NCBI RefSeq assembly: GCF_002024165.1
Contig: NZ_MWQN01000001.1
Location: 682,001-746,000 of the forward strand
From: Embleya scabrispora
Lineage (GTDB): Bacteria > Actinomycetota > Actinomycetes > Streptomycetales > Streptomycetaceae
Reading direction: 5' to 3'
Length of the DNA stretch: 64,000 bases
Under the pieces are notes generated by a model that was given only the letters and a program-made list of their open reading frames with translations, was not told the origin of the DNA and did no database searches. A program made the translations under genes and the position numbers. This document shows, piece after piece, positions 16,387 to 25,402 of the stretch. How positions within the stretch are numbered: the stretch's first letter is position 1; each line of letters opens with the position of its first letter.

Positions 16387-16399
16387 GTACGCCCGCGGC

Positions 16400-17434
16400 T
16401 CAACGCCCCCGGGTGCGCGAGTTCAACGAAGTCGTTTCGCTCGGCCGGAGCGGGTGGTCGAACCGATCGAGCAGCAGCGCGAGATACTCCTCCAGCCGGG
16501 CCGCCAACAGGTCGGACGTCAGATCCGCCCGGCCCGCCTCCCGCCACGGCACCGCCACCTTCTCCGCATCCGGGGCGAACGCGAGCGCGTCGAGCAGCCG
16601 CCAGTACAGGTGGTCCGCCGGATCGTCGGCGAGCCGACCGCCGGCCGCGAGGTAGGCGGCGGGGAAGGACATCCCGACGGCGGGCCCGTGCAGCAGGGCC
16701 AGTGCGGTCGCGCAGTGCGCCACGTCCAGATCGGCCGGCCCCCACGAGGTCTCGACCCAGTCGACCACGCCGGAGATCCGCACGTCGGCGCCGTGCCCGA
16801 CGAACAGCACATTGCCCGGATGGAAGTCGCGGTGCAGGAAACACCCCCGGAACGCGGGCGGTTCCCGGCGGATCGACTCCACCGCCCGACGCCAGACCTC
16901 GGCCCGGCCGGTCGCGGCCGGCACACCCACCCGCTCCGGCGCAGTCCAGGCCTGATAGTCCCGGGGCCGGCTGTCCTCGGTGACCGGCACCGCGTGGATG
17001 GCCACCAACTGCCGGGCGAGCAGGCCCATCCGCACCGCCGCGCCCTCCTCGCCCAGCCGAATCCCGCCCGGGAGCAGCGACATCAGCAGGGACGGATGGT
17101 CGCAGTAGACGCCACCCGCATCCACCGCCAGGCAGCGCGCCACCGGGACGTCGATCCCGGCATCGGTGTCGGCGAGCAGTGCGAGCATCGCCGCCTCCCG
17201 AGCCAACAGTCGCTCGGCGTGCCGGAGAAAGAACGGTTTCACGAACGACCTCAGTACCAGGGCCCGTTCCCCATCGTCCCCGACCACCCGCAGCCGCCGC
17301 ATCACCGACGTCCACCCACCGACCAACCGCTCGGCCGCCACGACCCGCTCGCCCGCCGGTAACGCTCGCTCGACCCACGCCCGCGTGGCGCGCCACTCCG
17401 CCGCGTCGTCGCCGCCTTCACCATCGCCAATCAC
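16400..17434 (-). CDS. Aminoglycoside phosphotransferase-family kinase
   Basis: A 344-residue protein with the kinase-like APH fold. The catalytic loop is FLHRDFHPGNVLF (about residues 198-210), and the Mg-binding Asp lies in 'VVDWVETSWGPADLDVAH'. Such actinomycete proteins phosphorylate small molecules of many kinds; resistance to an aminoglycoside is not implied. The start is GTG at 17434, the only start before the conserved 'LVGGWTSVMRRLRV' segment. It converges on the oxidoreductase with 13 bp between the stops. Confidence 0.82.
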   Translation of the reverse strand: MIGDGEGGDDAAEWRATRAWVERALPAGERVVAAERLVGGWTSVMRRLRVVGDDGERALVLRSFVKPFFLRHAERLLAREAAMLALLADTDAGIDVPVARCLAVDAGGVYCDHPSLLMSLLPGGIRLGEEGAAVRMGLLARQLVAIHAVPVTEDSRPRDYQAWTAPERVGVPAATGRAEVWRRAVESIRREPPAFRGCFLHRDFHPGNVLFVGHGADVRISGVVDWVETSWGPADLDVAHCATALALLHGPAVGMSFPAAYLAAGGRLADDPADHLYWRLLDALAFAPDAEKVAVPWREAGRADLTSDLLAARLEEYLALLLDRFDHPLRPSETTSLNSRTRGR

Positions 17435-17523
17435 CCCGGGAGCCTAGCGCCGTGGTCGCGAGCCGGTCCTCCGACCGGAACAGCCGCTCCGACCGGAACA
17501 GCCGCGCCGCTCGGGCCCTGGGT

Positions 17524-19644
17524 TCACTCCTCCAACGCCTCCGGGCGCAGATCCAACCGGCGCAACAACTGGGCGTTGAGGGCGACCACGACGGTGGACA
17601 GGCTCATCAGGATGGCGCCCACCTCCATCGGGAGCACGACACCCGCCCAGGCGAGCACGCCGGCGGCGAGCGGGACGGTGACGATGTTGTAGCCGGCCGC
17701 CCAGACCAGGTTCTGCCGCATCTTGCGATAGACGGCGGTGGACAATCGGCGTACGCCCAGCACCGCGCGGGGGTCGTCGGAGGCCAGCACCACGCCGGCC
17801 GACTGCACCGCGACGTCGGTGCCCGCGCCGATCGCGATGCCGACGTCGGCCCGGGCCAGCGCCGGGGCGTCGTTGACACCGTCGCCGACCATGGCCACCC
17901 GCAGGCCCCGGGACCGGAGTTCGGCCACCTTGGCATCCTTGTCACCCGGCAGCACCTCGGCGAAGACCTCGTCCACCGCAAGATCCCGACCCACCCGGGC
18001 GGCCACCTGGCGCGCGTCCCCGGTGAGCATCCCCACCCGGATCCCGGCGGCATGCAACTCCCGCACCGCGTCCCGGGATTCGGGCCTGATCTCGTCCTCG
18101 AGGGCCAGTACCCCGACGACCTCGTCGTCGGCCGACACATACAACACCGCCGCACCGCGCCCGACCCACTCGTCGGTGGTCGCCGCCACCTCGTCGGGCA
18201 CCCGGACGCCCGTCTCCCGCAGCAGTGCGGGCCCGCCGACCCGCACCCGGACACCGCCCACGTCCGCCTCGACCCCGCGCCCGGTCATCGACCGGAATCC
18301 GGTCGCGGAATCCGGCCGCCCGCGTTCCTCGGCGGCCCGTACGATCGCCCCGGCGAGCGGATGTTCGCTGTCCCGCTCGGCCGCGCCGGCGAGCAGCAGC
18401 ACCCACGATTCGTGCCATCCGGGCACCGCGACGACCCCGGCCACCGCCGGCGCGCCGCGGGTGAGGGTGCCGGTCTTGTCGAACAGGACCACGTCGACGT
18501 CGCGCATGCGTTCCAGCGCGATCCGATCCTTGATCAGGATGCCCTGCCGGGCCGAGAGTTCGGTGGAGATCGCGATCACCAGCGGGATGGCGAGGCCGAG
18601 CGCGTGCGGGCAGGCGATCACCAGGACGGTGACCGTTCGCTCGATCGCCGATCCGCCCTCGCCGAGCAACGACCAGACGAGCAGGGTCAGTACGGCCGCA
18701 CCCGCCGCGTAGTAGAACAGCAGCGCCGCCGCCCGATCGGCCAACGCCTGCGCGCGGGACCGGGATTGTTGCGCCTCGTCGACCAGCCGCCGGATTCCGG
18801 CCAGTTGGGTGCCCTCGCCGATCGCGGTCACGGTGACCCGTACCGCGCTGTCCGTCGCCACCGTGCCGGCGACCACGGTGTCCCGCTTTGCGCGCGACAC
18901 CGGCCGGGATTCGCCGGTGATCATCGACTCGTCGAACTCGGCGGCGCCTTCGGCGATCGTCCCGTCCGCCGGTACGCGCCCACCGGAACGCACGAGCACC
19001 GTGTCGCCGATCTCCAGTTCGGCCGCCGGGACCTGCTCGAACTCCCCGTCCGGGCCCACCCGTTCCGCTTCGTCGGGGAGCAGCGCGGCAAGCGCGTCCA
19101 GGGCTCCGGAGGCGGCGCCGAGGGCTCGCATCTCCAGCCAGTGGCCGAGCAGCATGATGTCGACCAGCAGAACCAGTTCCCACCAGAAGTCCAGGTCGTG
19201 CGAGGCGATCTCGACGGTGGAGGCCCAGGACGCGCCGAACGCGACGGTGATCGCCATCGCGATCAGGGTCATCATCCCCGGTCGCCGCGAGGCGAGTTCG
19301 TCCCGGGCGCCGGTGAGGAACGGCCATCCGCCGTAGCCGAACACGACGGTGCCGAGCAGCGGCGGAATCCAGGATGACCCGGTGAACGAGGGCTCGTGGT
19401 AACCGAGTACGTCCGCGAGCATCGGGCTCAACACAAGCACCGGGACCGACAGCAGCAGACTCAGCAGAAACTTCCGCCGAAACATCTCGGCATGACCCGC
19501 GTGGCCGTTATGACCGGCATGACCCGCGTGACCGGCGTGACCGGCGTGACCGGCGTGACCGGCGTGACCCGCGTGACCGGCGTGACCGGCGTGATCCTCT
19601 CCCCGGCCCGCATGCTCGCCCCGGTCGATCCGCCCGCGCTCCAT
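17524..19644 (-). CDS. Copper-transporting P1B-type ATPase (CopB-like, CPH type) with His-rich N-terminus
   Basis: A 706-residue metal-exporting P-type ATPase. The N-terminus holds eleven histidines in an (AGH)n tract instead of CxxC domains. The core motifs are TGES, CPH in the metal-binding helix (residues 345-347), phosphorylated Asp 389 in DKTGT, and 'MVGDGVNDAPALA'. CPH rather than CPC places it in the CopB-like group, which exports copper ions. Start ATG 19644, preceded by GAGGGAAGGGA. A CsoR-type operator lies 46 bp upstream, so copper induction is likely. The regulator gene is not in the window. Confidence 0.93.
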   Translation of the reverse strand: MERGRIDRGEHAGRGEDHAGHAGHAGHAGHAGHAGHAGHAGHAGHNGHAGHAEMFRRKFLLSLLLSVPVLVLSPMLADVLGYHEPSFTGSSWIPPLLGTVVFGYGGWPFLTGARDELASRRPGMMTLIAMAITVAFGASWASTVEIASHDLDFWWELVLLVDIMLLGHWLEMRALGAASGALDALAALLPDEAERVGPDGEFEQVPAAELEIGDTVLVRSGGRVPADGTIAEGAAEFDESMITGESRPVSRAKRDTVVAGTVATDSAVRVTVTAIGEGTQLAGIRRLVDEAQQSRSRAQALADRAAALLFYYAAGAAVLTLLVWSLLGEGGSAIERTVTVLVIACPHALGLAIPLVIAISTELSARQGILIKDRIALERMRDVDVVLFDKTGTLTRGAPAVAGVVAVPGWHESWVLLLAGAAERDSEHPLAGAIVRAAEERGRPDSATGFRSMTGRGVEADVGGVRVRVGGPALLRETGVRVPDEVAATTDEWVGRGAAVLYVSADDEVVGVLALEDEIRPESRDAVRELHAAGIRVGMLTGDARQVAARVGRDLAVDEVFAEVLPGDKDAKVAELRSRGLRVAMVGDGVNDAPALARADVGIAIGAGTDVAVQSAGVVLASDDPRAVLGVRRLSTAVYRKMRQNLVWAAGYNIVTVPLAAGVLAWAGVVLPMEVGAILMSLSTVVVALNAQLLRRLDLRPEALEE
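19491..19600 (-). repeat. 9-bp tandem repeats encoding the (AGH)n tract
   Basis: About ten copies of a 9-bp unit (GGCGTGACC on the plus strand) within the ATPase gene, translated as Ala-Gly-His. Copy number is likely to vary by slippage and would change the number of metal-binding histidines. Confidence 0.9.
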
Positions 19645-19689
19645 CGTGTTCCCTTCCCTCGACTCCTCGTCCGCCGCCCACTCGTCACA

Positions 19690-19708
19690 TATACCACCCA
19701 GGGGTATA
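19690..19708. promoter_or_regulatory. CsoR-like copper operator
   Basis: TATACCACCCAGGGGTATA: 6-bp arms TATACC/GGTATA around a C/G-rich centre, as in CsoR operators of actinomycetes. It lies 46-64 bp upstream of the CopB-like start, in the expected promoter position. Confidence 0.72.
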
Positions 19709-19819
19709 CATAACCCCGACCGACCCGCGCTGATTCCTTGTGATTCCGGCAGAACCGTCCGCATCTCGAGCCTGCGGCGGTATAACCAGAGACCAGCCCC
19801 TCTCCCCCGGGAGGCCAAA

Positions 19820-22585
19820 ATGGTGCGTCAACCCCGGTCCCGCAGCGTCGACTGGTTGTGGTGGGCGACCTCGTCGGGTGAACTGCAGCCCTTCCTGGAC
19901 CATCCGGACCACGATCAACAGGAGATAGCCCGGGAAAAGTCGGCGGTCGCCGTACAACTGGCCCGCCTCGGCGACCCGCTCGTCGACTGTCTGGCGGCAA
20001 TCGCCCCCGACGTCCTCGCCGACGCCCTGTGGCGGTTACCGAACCCCACCCGTACGGACACTCTGCGTGCCCTGCGGGTGCCGCCCGCTCGGCGCCCCAC
20101 CCCCGCGATCGCGGAGCACGCGCTCAAGCGGCTGCGCAAGCAGACCGCGAGCGTGCGCGGCTACACCGCGCAGGTGGTCACGCTGCCCGTGCTGCGGGTG
20201 TTGCTGCCCGCGACGCTCGACACCGACTCGGGCGCCCTGGACGGTGAGATCCTGGAGAGCCTGAAGACCTCGGGGTTCACCCCCGACCTGGTCCGGCTCA
20301 CCGCGCTCGCCGACTGGGGCTTCAGCTGCCAGGCCGCCGCGCTGCTGCGTCTCGCCCTCACCGAGGCCGATCTCGCGCTGCCCGGTTGGCCCGCCGACGT
20401 GATCACCGACATCGTGGCCGCCTGCCGCCGGTTCGAGGAGTTCTGCCGCAACCGCATGTGTGGCGGCGAGGAACCCCCGTCCCCGCTGCGCTCGCTCGAC
20501 GACGCGCTCGGCCGGGCCCGGGCGGCCGCAGACTCGATCACCGCCGCCGTCGCGGCCGGCCGGGCCCCGGAGGACGCCGACCTGACGATGCTCACGCACG
20601 TGGGCCCGGCGGTGACCGAGGCCCGCGAGGCGGTCGGCGCGCTGGTCGGCGCCGAGCCGGACACCCTGCCCGAGGACCGACCGGGCCTGGCCGCCGCGAT
20701 CACCGCGCACGAGGCCGCCGTACACGCCCGCGAACTCGCCGGGGTGGACCGCTTCCGACACCTGGCCGGCCCACCCGCGCACGAGCCGGCGATCGACGAA
20801 CTCCGCGAGCTGGCCGCCGACCTGAGCGAGCGTCACGAGAACTGGGAACCGGACGACCGACGCCGCGTGGGTGCCCTGGCCGACCTCGGCGCGCTGATCG
20901 ACGCGATCGCGGCGGACCGGGACGACGGCGTGGACGAGCTGGCCGAGACGGTCCGCCCCCATCTGCCCGACCCGACCATCGTCAACGCCGCGTTGCGCGG
21001 CCGGTTGTCCTGGCACCGGACATGGGACACCACCCCGAACGCCGAGCCCGAGACCGAAACCGAGACCCCACCGTCGGACGCTCCCGAGCTCCCCTCCGAA
21101 CCGCCCGGCGTCTCCGAAGCGCCGCCGAAAGCGCCGGCCGCCGAGACCGCGTCGACCGAAACGGAGGACATCCGGGAGGACCCGGTCGAGCGGGGCGAGA
21201 AGGCTCCGTCCGGCACCGACGCGGACGAGACGACGGCGCGGACCGAGGGAACCGAGCGGACCGGCCGGACCGAGGAACCCGAGCCGGCCGCGCAGACCGG
21301 GCGGACGGGCCGACCCGGGCGGGCCCCCCGGAACGACCCCGCAGACCCACTGCCCTCACCCGACCCCGAATCCGCCGCTCTGCTCGGCGAGTTGATCGCT
21401 CGCGGCGACTACGCCTCCGCGCACGCTCACGCGGCCGACGATCCGGAACGCCTGTCCGCGCTGCGCGCCCTCGCCCTCGCCGACGGCGCACGTTCGGACA
21501 CGGGCGCGCTCGCGATGTCGCTACGGGACGAACTCGACGAGATGGCGATGCGCTCGCCGGGCCACGACCGCGCGACCCAGCTGCTGACCGTGGCCGCCGC
21601 CGCCCGCGCCGCCGTGTTGTGTGGACACAGCACGTACGGCCTGCTCCAGGAGGCCGCCGCCGGCCTGAGCGACCTGCCCGCCGTGGCCGCCCTGGCCCGA
21701 CACATCGCCACCGGCTCCGCGCAGGGCCTGCTCGGCGGCTCGCGCAACCTCGGCGCGCTGGCCGCCCTGGCCGAGGCCGAGGAGGGCGCCGCGACCTGTG
21801 CCGCCGACGCCGCCGAGGCCCTGCTGCATCCGCGCCACCTGCGCTTCCCGCGCGCGACCTCGATCGCCCAGCTGTGGTGGCGTCCCGAGGACGGCCTGCT
21901 CGGCCGCATGTTGCGGCTCGCGGGCGGCAACGACCGGCGCGATCTGGAGGAGGTCGCCGAGACGTTGCGCCGGCTCACCAAGCATCACGAGTTGGAGAAC
22001 CGGCTGTCCGCGATCGACGAGGAGTTCCGCAACGGCAAGGGCCATCGCCTGGAGGGCCCGGCCCGTCGGCGACTGCTCGAATACGCGCGCGAGTCGCTGG
22101 GCACGATCGGTCGCTGGGTGGACGCGATGCGACGGGTGGTCGAGACCGAGGCGGAGGCCGAGTCCTGGATCGCCGGACCGCTCACCGACCTGCGCCACAC
22201 CCTGATCGCCGACCGCCCCGAGGCCGAACGCGAACTCGCCGACCTCGCCGCGCACACCGGCGACCCGGTCGTCGCCGGCGCCGCCCGAGCCGCCGCCGCC
22301 AGCCTGGCCGCGACCCTGGACCTCCTCGACGGGCGTCCGCTCACCGGCCCCGAACCCGCACCGGCATCGGTCCTGGGCACCCCTCCGGAGCCCACCCCGT
22401 CCACGGACCACTCCACCGAGCCGCCACCCGCATCCGCAGCCCTCGCCCGAACGACCCTCGACCCCCGGTCGGCCGAAACCCCGCCCACGGGACTGGCCGC
22501 GGCCCGAGTCCCACCCCGCCCCACGAACCCCCCACCGCCCAACCCAACCGCCGCGACCCGCCTACTCCCCCCGGACGCCCACTGA
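19820..22585 (+). CDS. Large protein of unknown function with acidic low-complexity middle
   Basis: 921 residues; GGGAGG precedes the ATG at 19820 by 6 nt. Residues 1-420 are rich in short amphipathic helices ('RGYTAQVVTLPVLRVLLPA'). Residues 425-560 are a disordered Glu/Thr/Pro stretch (ETETETPPSDAPELPSE). Residues 565-840 are again helical with repeat-like spacing ('LLGELIARGDYASAHAHAA'). The tail is Pro/Thr-rich. No signal peptide, membrane helix or enzyme motif is visible. The helical halves could be TPR- or HEAT-like scaffolds, but I do not recognise a family. It diverges from the copper ATPase, with its promoter in the same 175-bp gap. Confidence 0.75.
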   Translation: MVRQPRSRSVDWLWWATSSGELQPFLDHPDHDQQEIAREKSAVAVQLARLGDPLVDCLAAIAPDVLADALWRLPNPTRTDTLRALRVPPARRPTPAIAEHALKRLRKQTASVRGYTAQVVTLPVLRVLLPATLDTDSGALDGEILESLKTSGFTPDLVRLTALADWGFSCQAAALLRLALTEADLALPGWPADVITDIVAACRRFEEFCRNRMCGGEEPPSPLRSLDDALGRARAAADSITAAVAAGRAPEDADLTMLTHVGPAVTEAREAVGALVGAEPDTLPEDRPGLAAAITAHEAAVHARELAGVDRFRHLAGPPAHEPAIDELRELAADLSERHENWEPDDRRRVGALADLGALIDAIAADRDDGVDELAETVRPHLPDPTIVNAALRGRLSWHRTWDTTPNAEPETETETPPSDAPELPSEPPGVSEAPPKAPAAETASTETEDIREDPVERGEKAPSGTDADETTARTEGTERTGRTEEPEPAAQTGRTGRPGRAPRNDPADPLPSPDPESAALLGELIARGDYASAHAHAADDPERLSALRALALADGARSDTGALAMSLRDELDEMAMRSPGHDRATQLLTVAAAARAAVLCGHSTYGLLQEAAAGLSDLPAVAALARHIATGSAQGLLGGSRNLGALAALAEAEEGAATCAADAAEALLHPRHLRFPRATSIAQLWWRPEDGLLGRMLRLAGGNDRRDLEEVAETLRRLTKHHELENRLSAIDEEFRNGKGHRLEGPARRRLLEYARESLGTIGRWVDAMRRVVETEAEAESWIAGPLTDLRHTLIADRPEAERELADLAAHTGDPVVAGAARAAAASLAATLDLLDGRPLTGPEPAPASVLGTPPEPTPSTDHSTEPPPASAALARTTLDPRSAETPPTGLAAARVPPRPTNPPPPNPTAATRLLPPDAH

Positions 22586-22826
22586 CCCACGAAAACACCC
22601 GGGCCGACCACCACGCCAAGCAGCACCCGAACCCGAGCCCGCACCACGACGATCCCGAGCCCACACCAGACCGGCGCATCCCGGCCGGGCCCACGCCTAC
22701 ATCGGGCGCATCCACCCTGGGCCCGCACCACACCGGCACCACAGCGCGCATCGACACCATCGGCCCCAAGGGACCCACCCGCACTCGCGCACCGGTCCCG
22801 GCCTCCCGCGCCCGCCCGCCGGCGGC

Positions 22827-23255
22827 CTACGGGACCTCTTCCTCCGGGATGATGTGCATCGCCGCCTCCTCGGCCCCGGCCGCGCCGCCGTCGATGCCGA
22901 CATCGCGGGCGATCGCCTCCGACTCGGTGTCCTCGTGCACGCCCTCGTCCGCCGCGACCAGCCGGCCCGCCCTGGGATCGGGGCCGCCCTCCCACTCGTC
23001 CGAGACCGCGTCGTCGTCGGCGATGTCCGGCTCCTCCTCGGCCAACAGCTGGTCGAGCGATTCGCCGCGTCGGGACTCCTCCGGCGTATTGCCGTACCGC
23101 TCCGCCGCCGACCAGCGATCGGGCGGCACGATCCCGGTGTCGAGCGGGTCGTACGACAGGTCGTCGGTGGACAGCGTGTCCTCGGGACCGAGGACGCCGT
23201 CGTCGCCGGGAGTGTCCGGAGAATCCTCGTCCGGGTCCCACGTGTCGTCGCTCAT
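22827..23255 (-). CDS. DUF5709-family protein
   Basis: A 142-residue acidic protein beginning MSDDTWDPDEDSPDTPGDDG. It matches an actinomycete family seen in most streptomycetes (DUF5709): 'DTGIVPPDRWSAAERYGNTP', 'GESLDQLLAEEEPDIA', 'GRLVAADEGVHEDTESEAIA' and 'DVGIDGGAAGAEEAAMHII'. The strong negative charge and lack of hydrophobic core suggest a flexible, perhaps stress-related protein; function unknown. It is convergent with the 921-residue gene, with 241 bp of C-rich noncoding sequence between them. Confidence 0.85.
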   Translation of the reverse strand: MSDDTWDPDEDSPDTPGDDGVLGPEDTLSTDDLSYDPLDTGIVPPDRWSAAERYGNTPEESRRGESLDQLLAEEEPDIADDDAVSDEWEGGPDPRAGRLVAADEGVHEDTESEAIARDVGIDGGAAGAEEAAMHIIPEEEVP

Positions 23256-23389
23256 GGCCTGCCACCTTCCCTGATGTGCTCGTGCCCGCGTGCCCGGGAC
23301 ACAACCCTGTCCCCGGCGACCCGAGTGACGGTGCCCAGCGACCGCCGGTTCATTCGGGGCTGCTCCGCGACGTCCCCACCTGGCAGCAT

Positions 23390-23995
23390 GTGCCCGTGCC
23401 GACGAGCCGAGTACGTATCGCCGCCGCCCTGGGCGGCCTGCTCCTGTCCGCGACCGGCTGCGACACCGGCGGCGGGGGCGGATCCGCCGCCGAATCCGGC
23501 CCCGGGGCCACGAAGCGCGCCCGCGTCCCGGAGCCCACGCAGGTCGCCGAGCACCGGCCCGATCCGCCGGTGACCGTCGACTGCGCCGGCCGGATCGCCA
23601 CCCAGGCCGCGCCGCCCGTCGGCTACACCGTGCTTCTGGGCGACGTCGCCCTGGAGACCGACCGCCGATTGCAGACGAGCCGGACGACCGGGGCCGAGTC
23701 GGCCCACCCCCTGTTCGCCAAATCCGGCCTGGTCGTGCGCGGCGGCACGGTGGTCGACCTGGAGGTGGTGCCGACCCCCGGCCACGGCGCGGCGATCGGC
23801 TGGGGCAATCGCGACACTACCGCCGGCGCGATCCGCGTCCCCGACTGCACCGAGGGCACAACCGGCACCGGCGAGCCGGCCTGGGTCGCCTTCGCCGGCG
23901 GTTTCCACGTCGACCGCCCCGGCTGCGTCACGCTGATCGTGCGCTCGCGCGGCCTCCGTACCAGGGCCCACATCCCGGTCGGCGCCGACTGCTGA
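23390..23995 (+). CDS. Secreted lipoprotein of unknown function
   Basis: 201 residues from GTG 23390 (GTG 23396 also possible). The signal sequence 'RIAAALGGLLLSATGC' ends in a lipobox cysteine. A Gly-rich linker leads to a mature beta-rich domain with two further cysteine pairs ('VTVDCAGRI', 'RVPDCTEGT', 'DRPGCVTLI', 'GADC'). It is probably anchored on the outer face of the membrane. No family is recognised. No clear ribosome site is seen, so the start is the weak point. Confidence 0.7.
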   Translation: MPVPTSRVRIAAALGGLLLSATGCDTGGGGGSAAESGPGATKRARVPEPTQVAEHRPDPPVTVDCAGRIATQAAPPVGYTVLLGDVALETDRRLQTSRTTGAESAHPLFAKSGLVVRGGTVVDLEVVPTPGHGAAIGWGNRDTTAGAIRVPDCTEGTTGTGEPAWVAFAGGFHVDRPGCVTLIVRSRGLRTRAHIPVGADC

Positions 23996-24092
23996 GCCGA
24001 CCCCCTCCGCCCGACCGGTTGGAGACCGGTCACGAATCCATGGCTCGCGGCCCACCCGAGCGCTCGTTCCAACGAAGTAGGCGGCTTCACCC

Positions 24093-24116
24093 GTCTCATG
24101 CCTGAGACTGATTTTT
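24093..24116 (+). terminator. Rho-independent terminator after the lipoprotein gene
   Basis: GTCTCA-TGCC-TGAGAC followed by TGATTTTT: a 6-bp hairpin with a T-run, rare in this G+C-rich sequence, about 100 bp downstream of the lipoprotein stop. Confidence 0.5.
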
Positions 24117-24216
24117 CCTGACGGATTTGGACGATCTTTGACCGCCGGCGCAGGGTGGTCCAGGGGGCCAGGGACGGAAGGCCCGGTCCTGCACGGCCGG
24201 GGAGGGAGCGAACACG

Positions 24217-24495
24217 ATGCACGAGGCAGCGAACGGGATGCACGAGGCGCAGACGCGCGAGACGAATCGCGACGATTGGCGGACCCTGCACACCGGGACC
24301 CGGGAGTCGGCGGCCCGAGCGCTGCGCACCGACCTGCTGCACGCGGGCATCACCGAGGCCGACCTGTCCCGGCGGGTGACCGAGGCCTGGGCGGGCTCCG
24401 TGGTGACCGTCGCGAGCACCGGCCGGCAGTTCCGCGTCACGCGCACCGTCGCCGCCGCGCCGACCGTCTCGCTGAGCGACCGCGGAGCGAGCTGA
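24217..24495 (+). CDS. Small conserved hypothetical protein
   Basis: A 92-residue soluble protein with a GGAGGGAG ribosome site before the ATG at 24217. The N-terminus contains a short duplication (MHEAANG then MHEAQTR) that also provides a second in-frame ATG at 24238. The body 'RALRTDLLHAGITEADLSRR' looks like a helix pair; the end is beta-rich ('SVVTVASTGRQFRVTRTVAA'). Unknown function; same strand as the following nitroreductase gene. Confidence 0.6.
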   Translation: MHEAANGMHEAQTRETNRDDWRTLHTGTRESAARALRTDLLHAGITEADLSRRVTEAWAGSVVTVASTGRQFRVTRTVAAAPTVSLSDRGAS

Positions 24496-24605
24496 CATCG
24501 CGCCGAGCGCGCGAGGCCACCCAACCCGAGACGGCCCCGGCCGACCCGAGACGATCCGAGGCGGGACCTTCCACCGCACCCCCCTGTCGTGCTGTGCTGT
24601 GCGCC

Positions 24606-25268
24606 ATGGTCGATGAACCCACATACCCCACGGTTCCGCACCGGCACCGAGGCGTCCCCGCTCACGAGGCGGAAGCCCGCAGCCGTGCCTTCCACGACGT
24701 GATGGCCGAGCGTCGAACCGTCCGCGACTTCTCGTCCCAACCGATCCCGGACAACGTGGTCGAATGGGCGATCCGTACCGCCGGCACCGCGCCCAGCGGC
24801 GCGAACGTCCAGCCCTGGCGCTTCGTCGTGCTCACCGATCCCGAGCGCAAGCGGCGGCTGCGTGAGGCCGCCGAGCAGGAGGAGCGCGAGTTCTACGCCC
24901 ATCGCGCCTCCGAGGAGTGGCTGGCGGCGCTCGCCCCCATCGGCACCGACTGGCACAAGCCGTTCCTGGAGGACGCGCCGGCGGTGATCGTGGTGTTCGA
25001 GGTGCACAAGGGACCCGACTCGCCGCGACCGTACTACACGAAGGAGTCGGTCGGCATCGCCGTCGGTCTGCTGCTCGCCTCGCTGCACCAGGCCGGGCTG
25101 GCCACGCTGACCCATACGCCGAGCCCGATGCGCTTCCTCAACGAGGTGTGCGACCGCCCGCCGGAGGAGCGCGCCGCGGTGGTCATCCCGGTCGGCTACC
25201 CGGCCGAGGACGCCCGCGTCCCCGACATCCACCGCAAGCCGTTGGAGCAGGTCCTGGTCCGCCTCTGA
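24606..25268 (+). CDS. Nitroreductase-family FMN flavoprotein, iodotyrosine deiodinase-like
   Basis: A 220-residue flavoprotein. FMN-binding 'ERRTVRDFSSQPIPDNVVEW' and 'AGTAPSGANVQPWRFVVLTD' are typical of nitroreductases. The following 'EEREFYAHRASEEWLAAL' and 'GTDWHKPFLEDAPAVIVVF' match the iodotyrosine-deiodinase branch, whose active-site lid carries the Glu/Tyr/Lys set. Bacterial members reductively dehalogenate halotyrosines or reduce other aromatics. The true substrate is inferred only from family. Start ATG 24606. Confidence 0.88.
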   Translation: MVDEPTYPTVPHRHRGVPAHEAEARSRAFHDVMAERRTVRDFSSQPIPDNVVEWAIRTAGTAPSGANVQPWRFVVLTDPERKRRLREAAEQEEREFYAHRASEEWLAALAPIGTDWHKPFLEDAPAVIVVFEVHKGPDSPRPYYTKESVGIAVGLLLASLHQAGLATLTHTPSPMRFLNEVCDRPPEERAAVVIPVGYPAEDARVPDIHRKPLEQVLVRL

Positions 25269-25402
25269 CCGCCGGCGCGGTCCGGTCCGAACCGTCCTCC
25301 GAAGCCCTCGGCGCGACCCGAACACCTGCGCCGAGGGCCGCCCCTCTGCGATCCTGAACCGGCACGTTCGGGTCCCGGTCAGCCTACGAACGGGGGGCGT
25401 TG

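Noticed and set aside
24510-24530. Extra copy of the 26-bp repeat (GCGAGGCCACCCAACCC)
   Set aside because: The match is limited to about 15 bases and is not repeated, so chance in this composition is likely.
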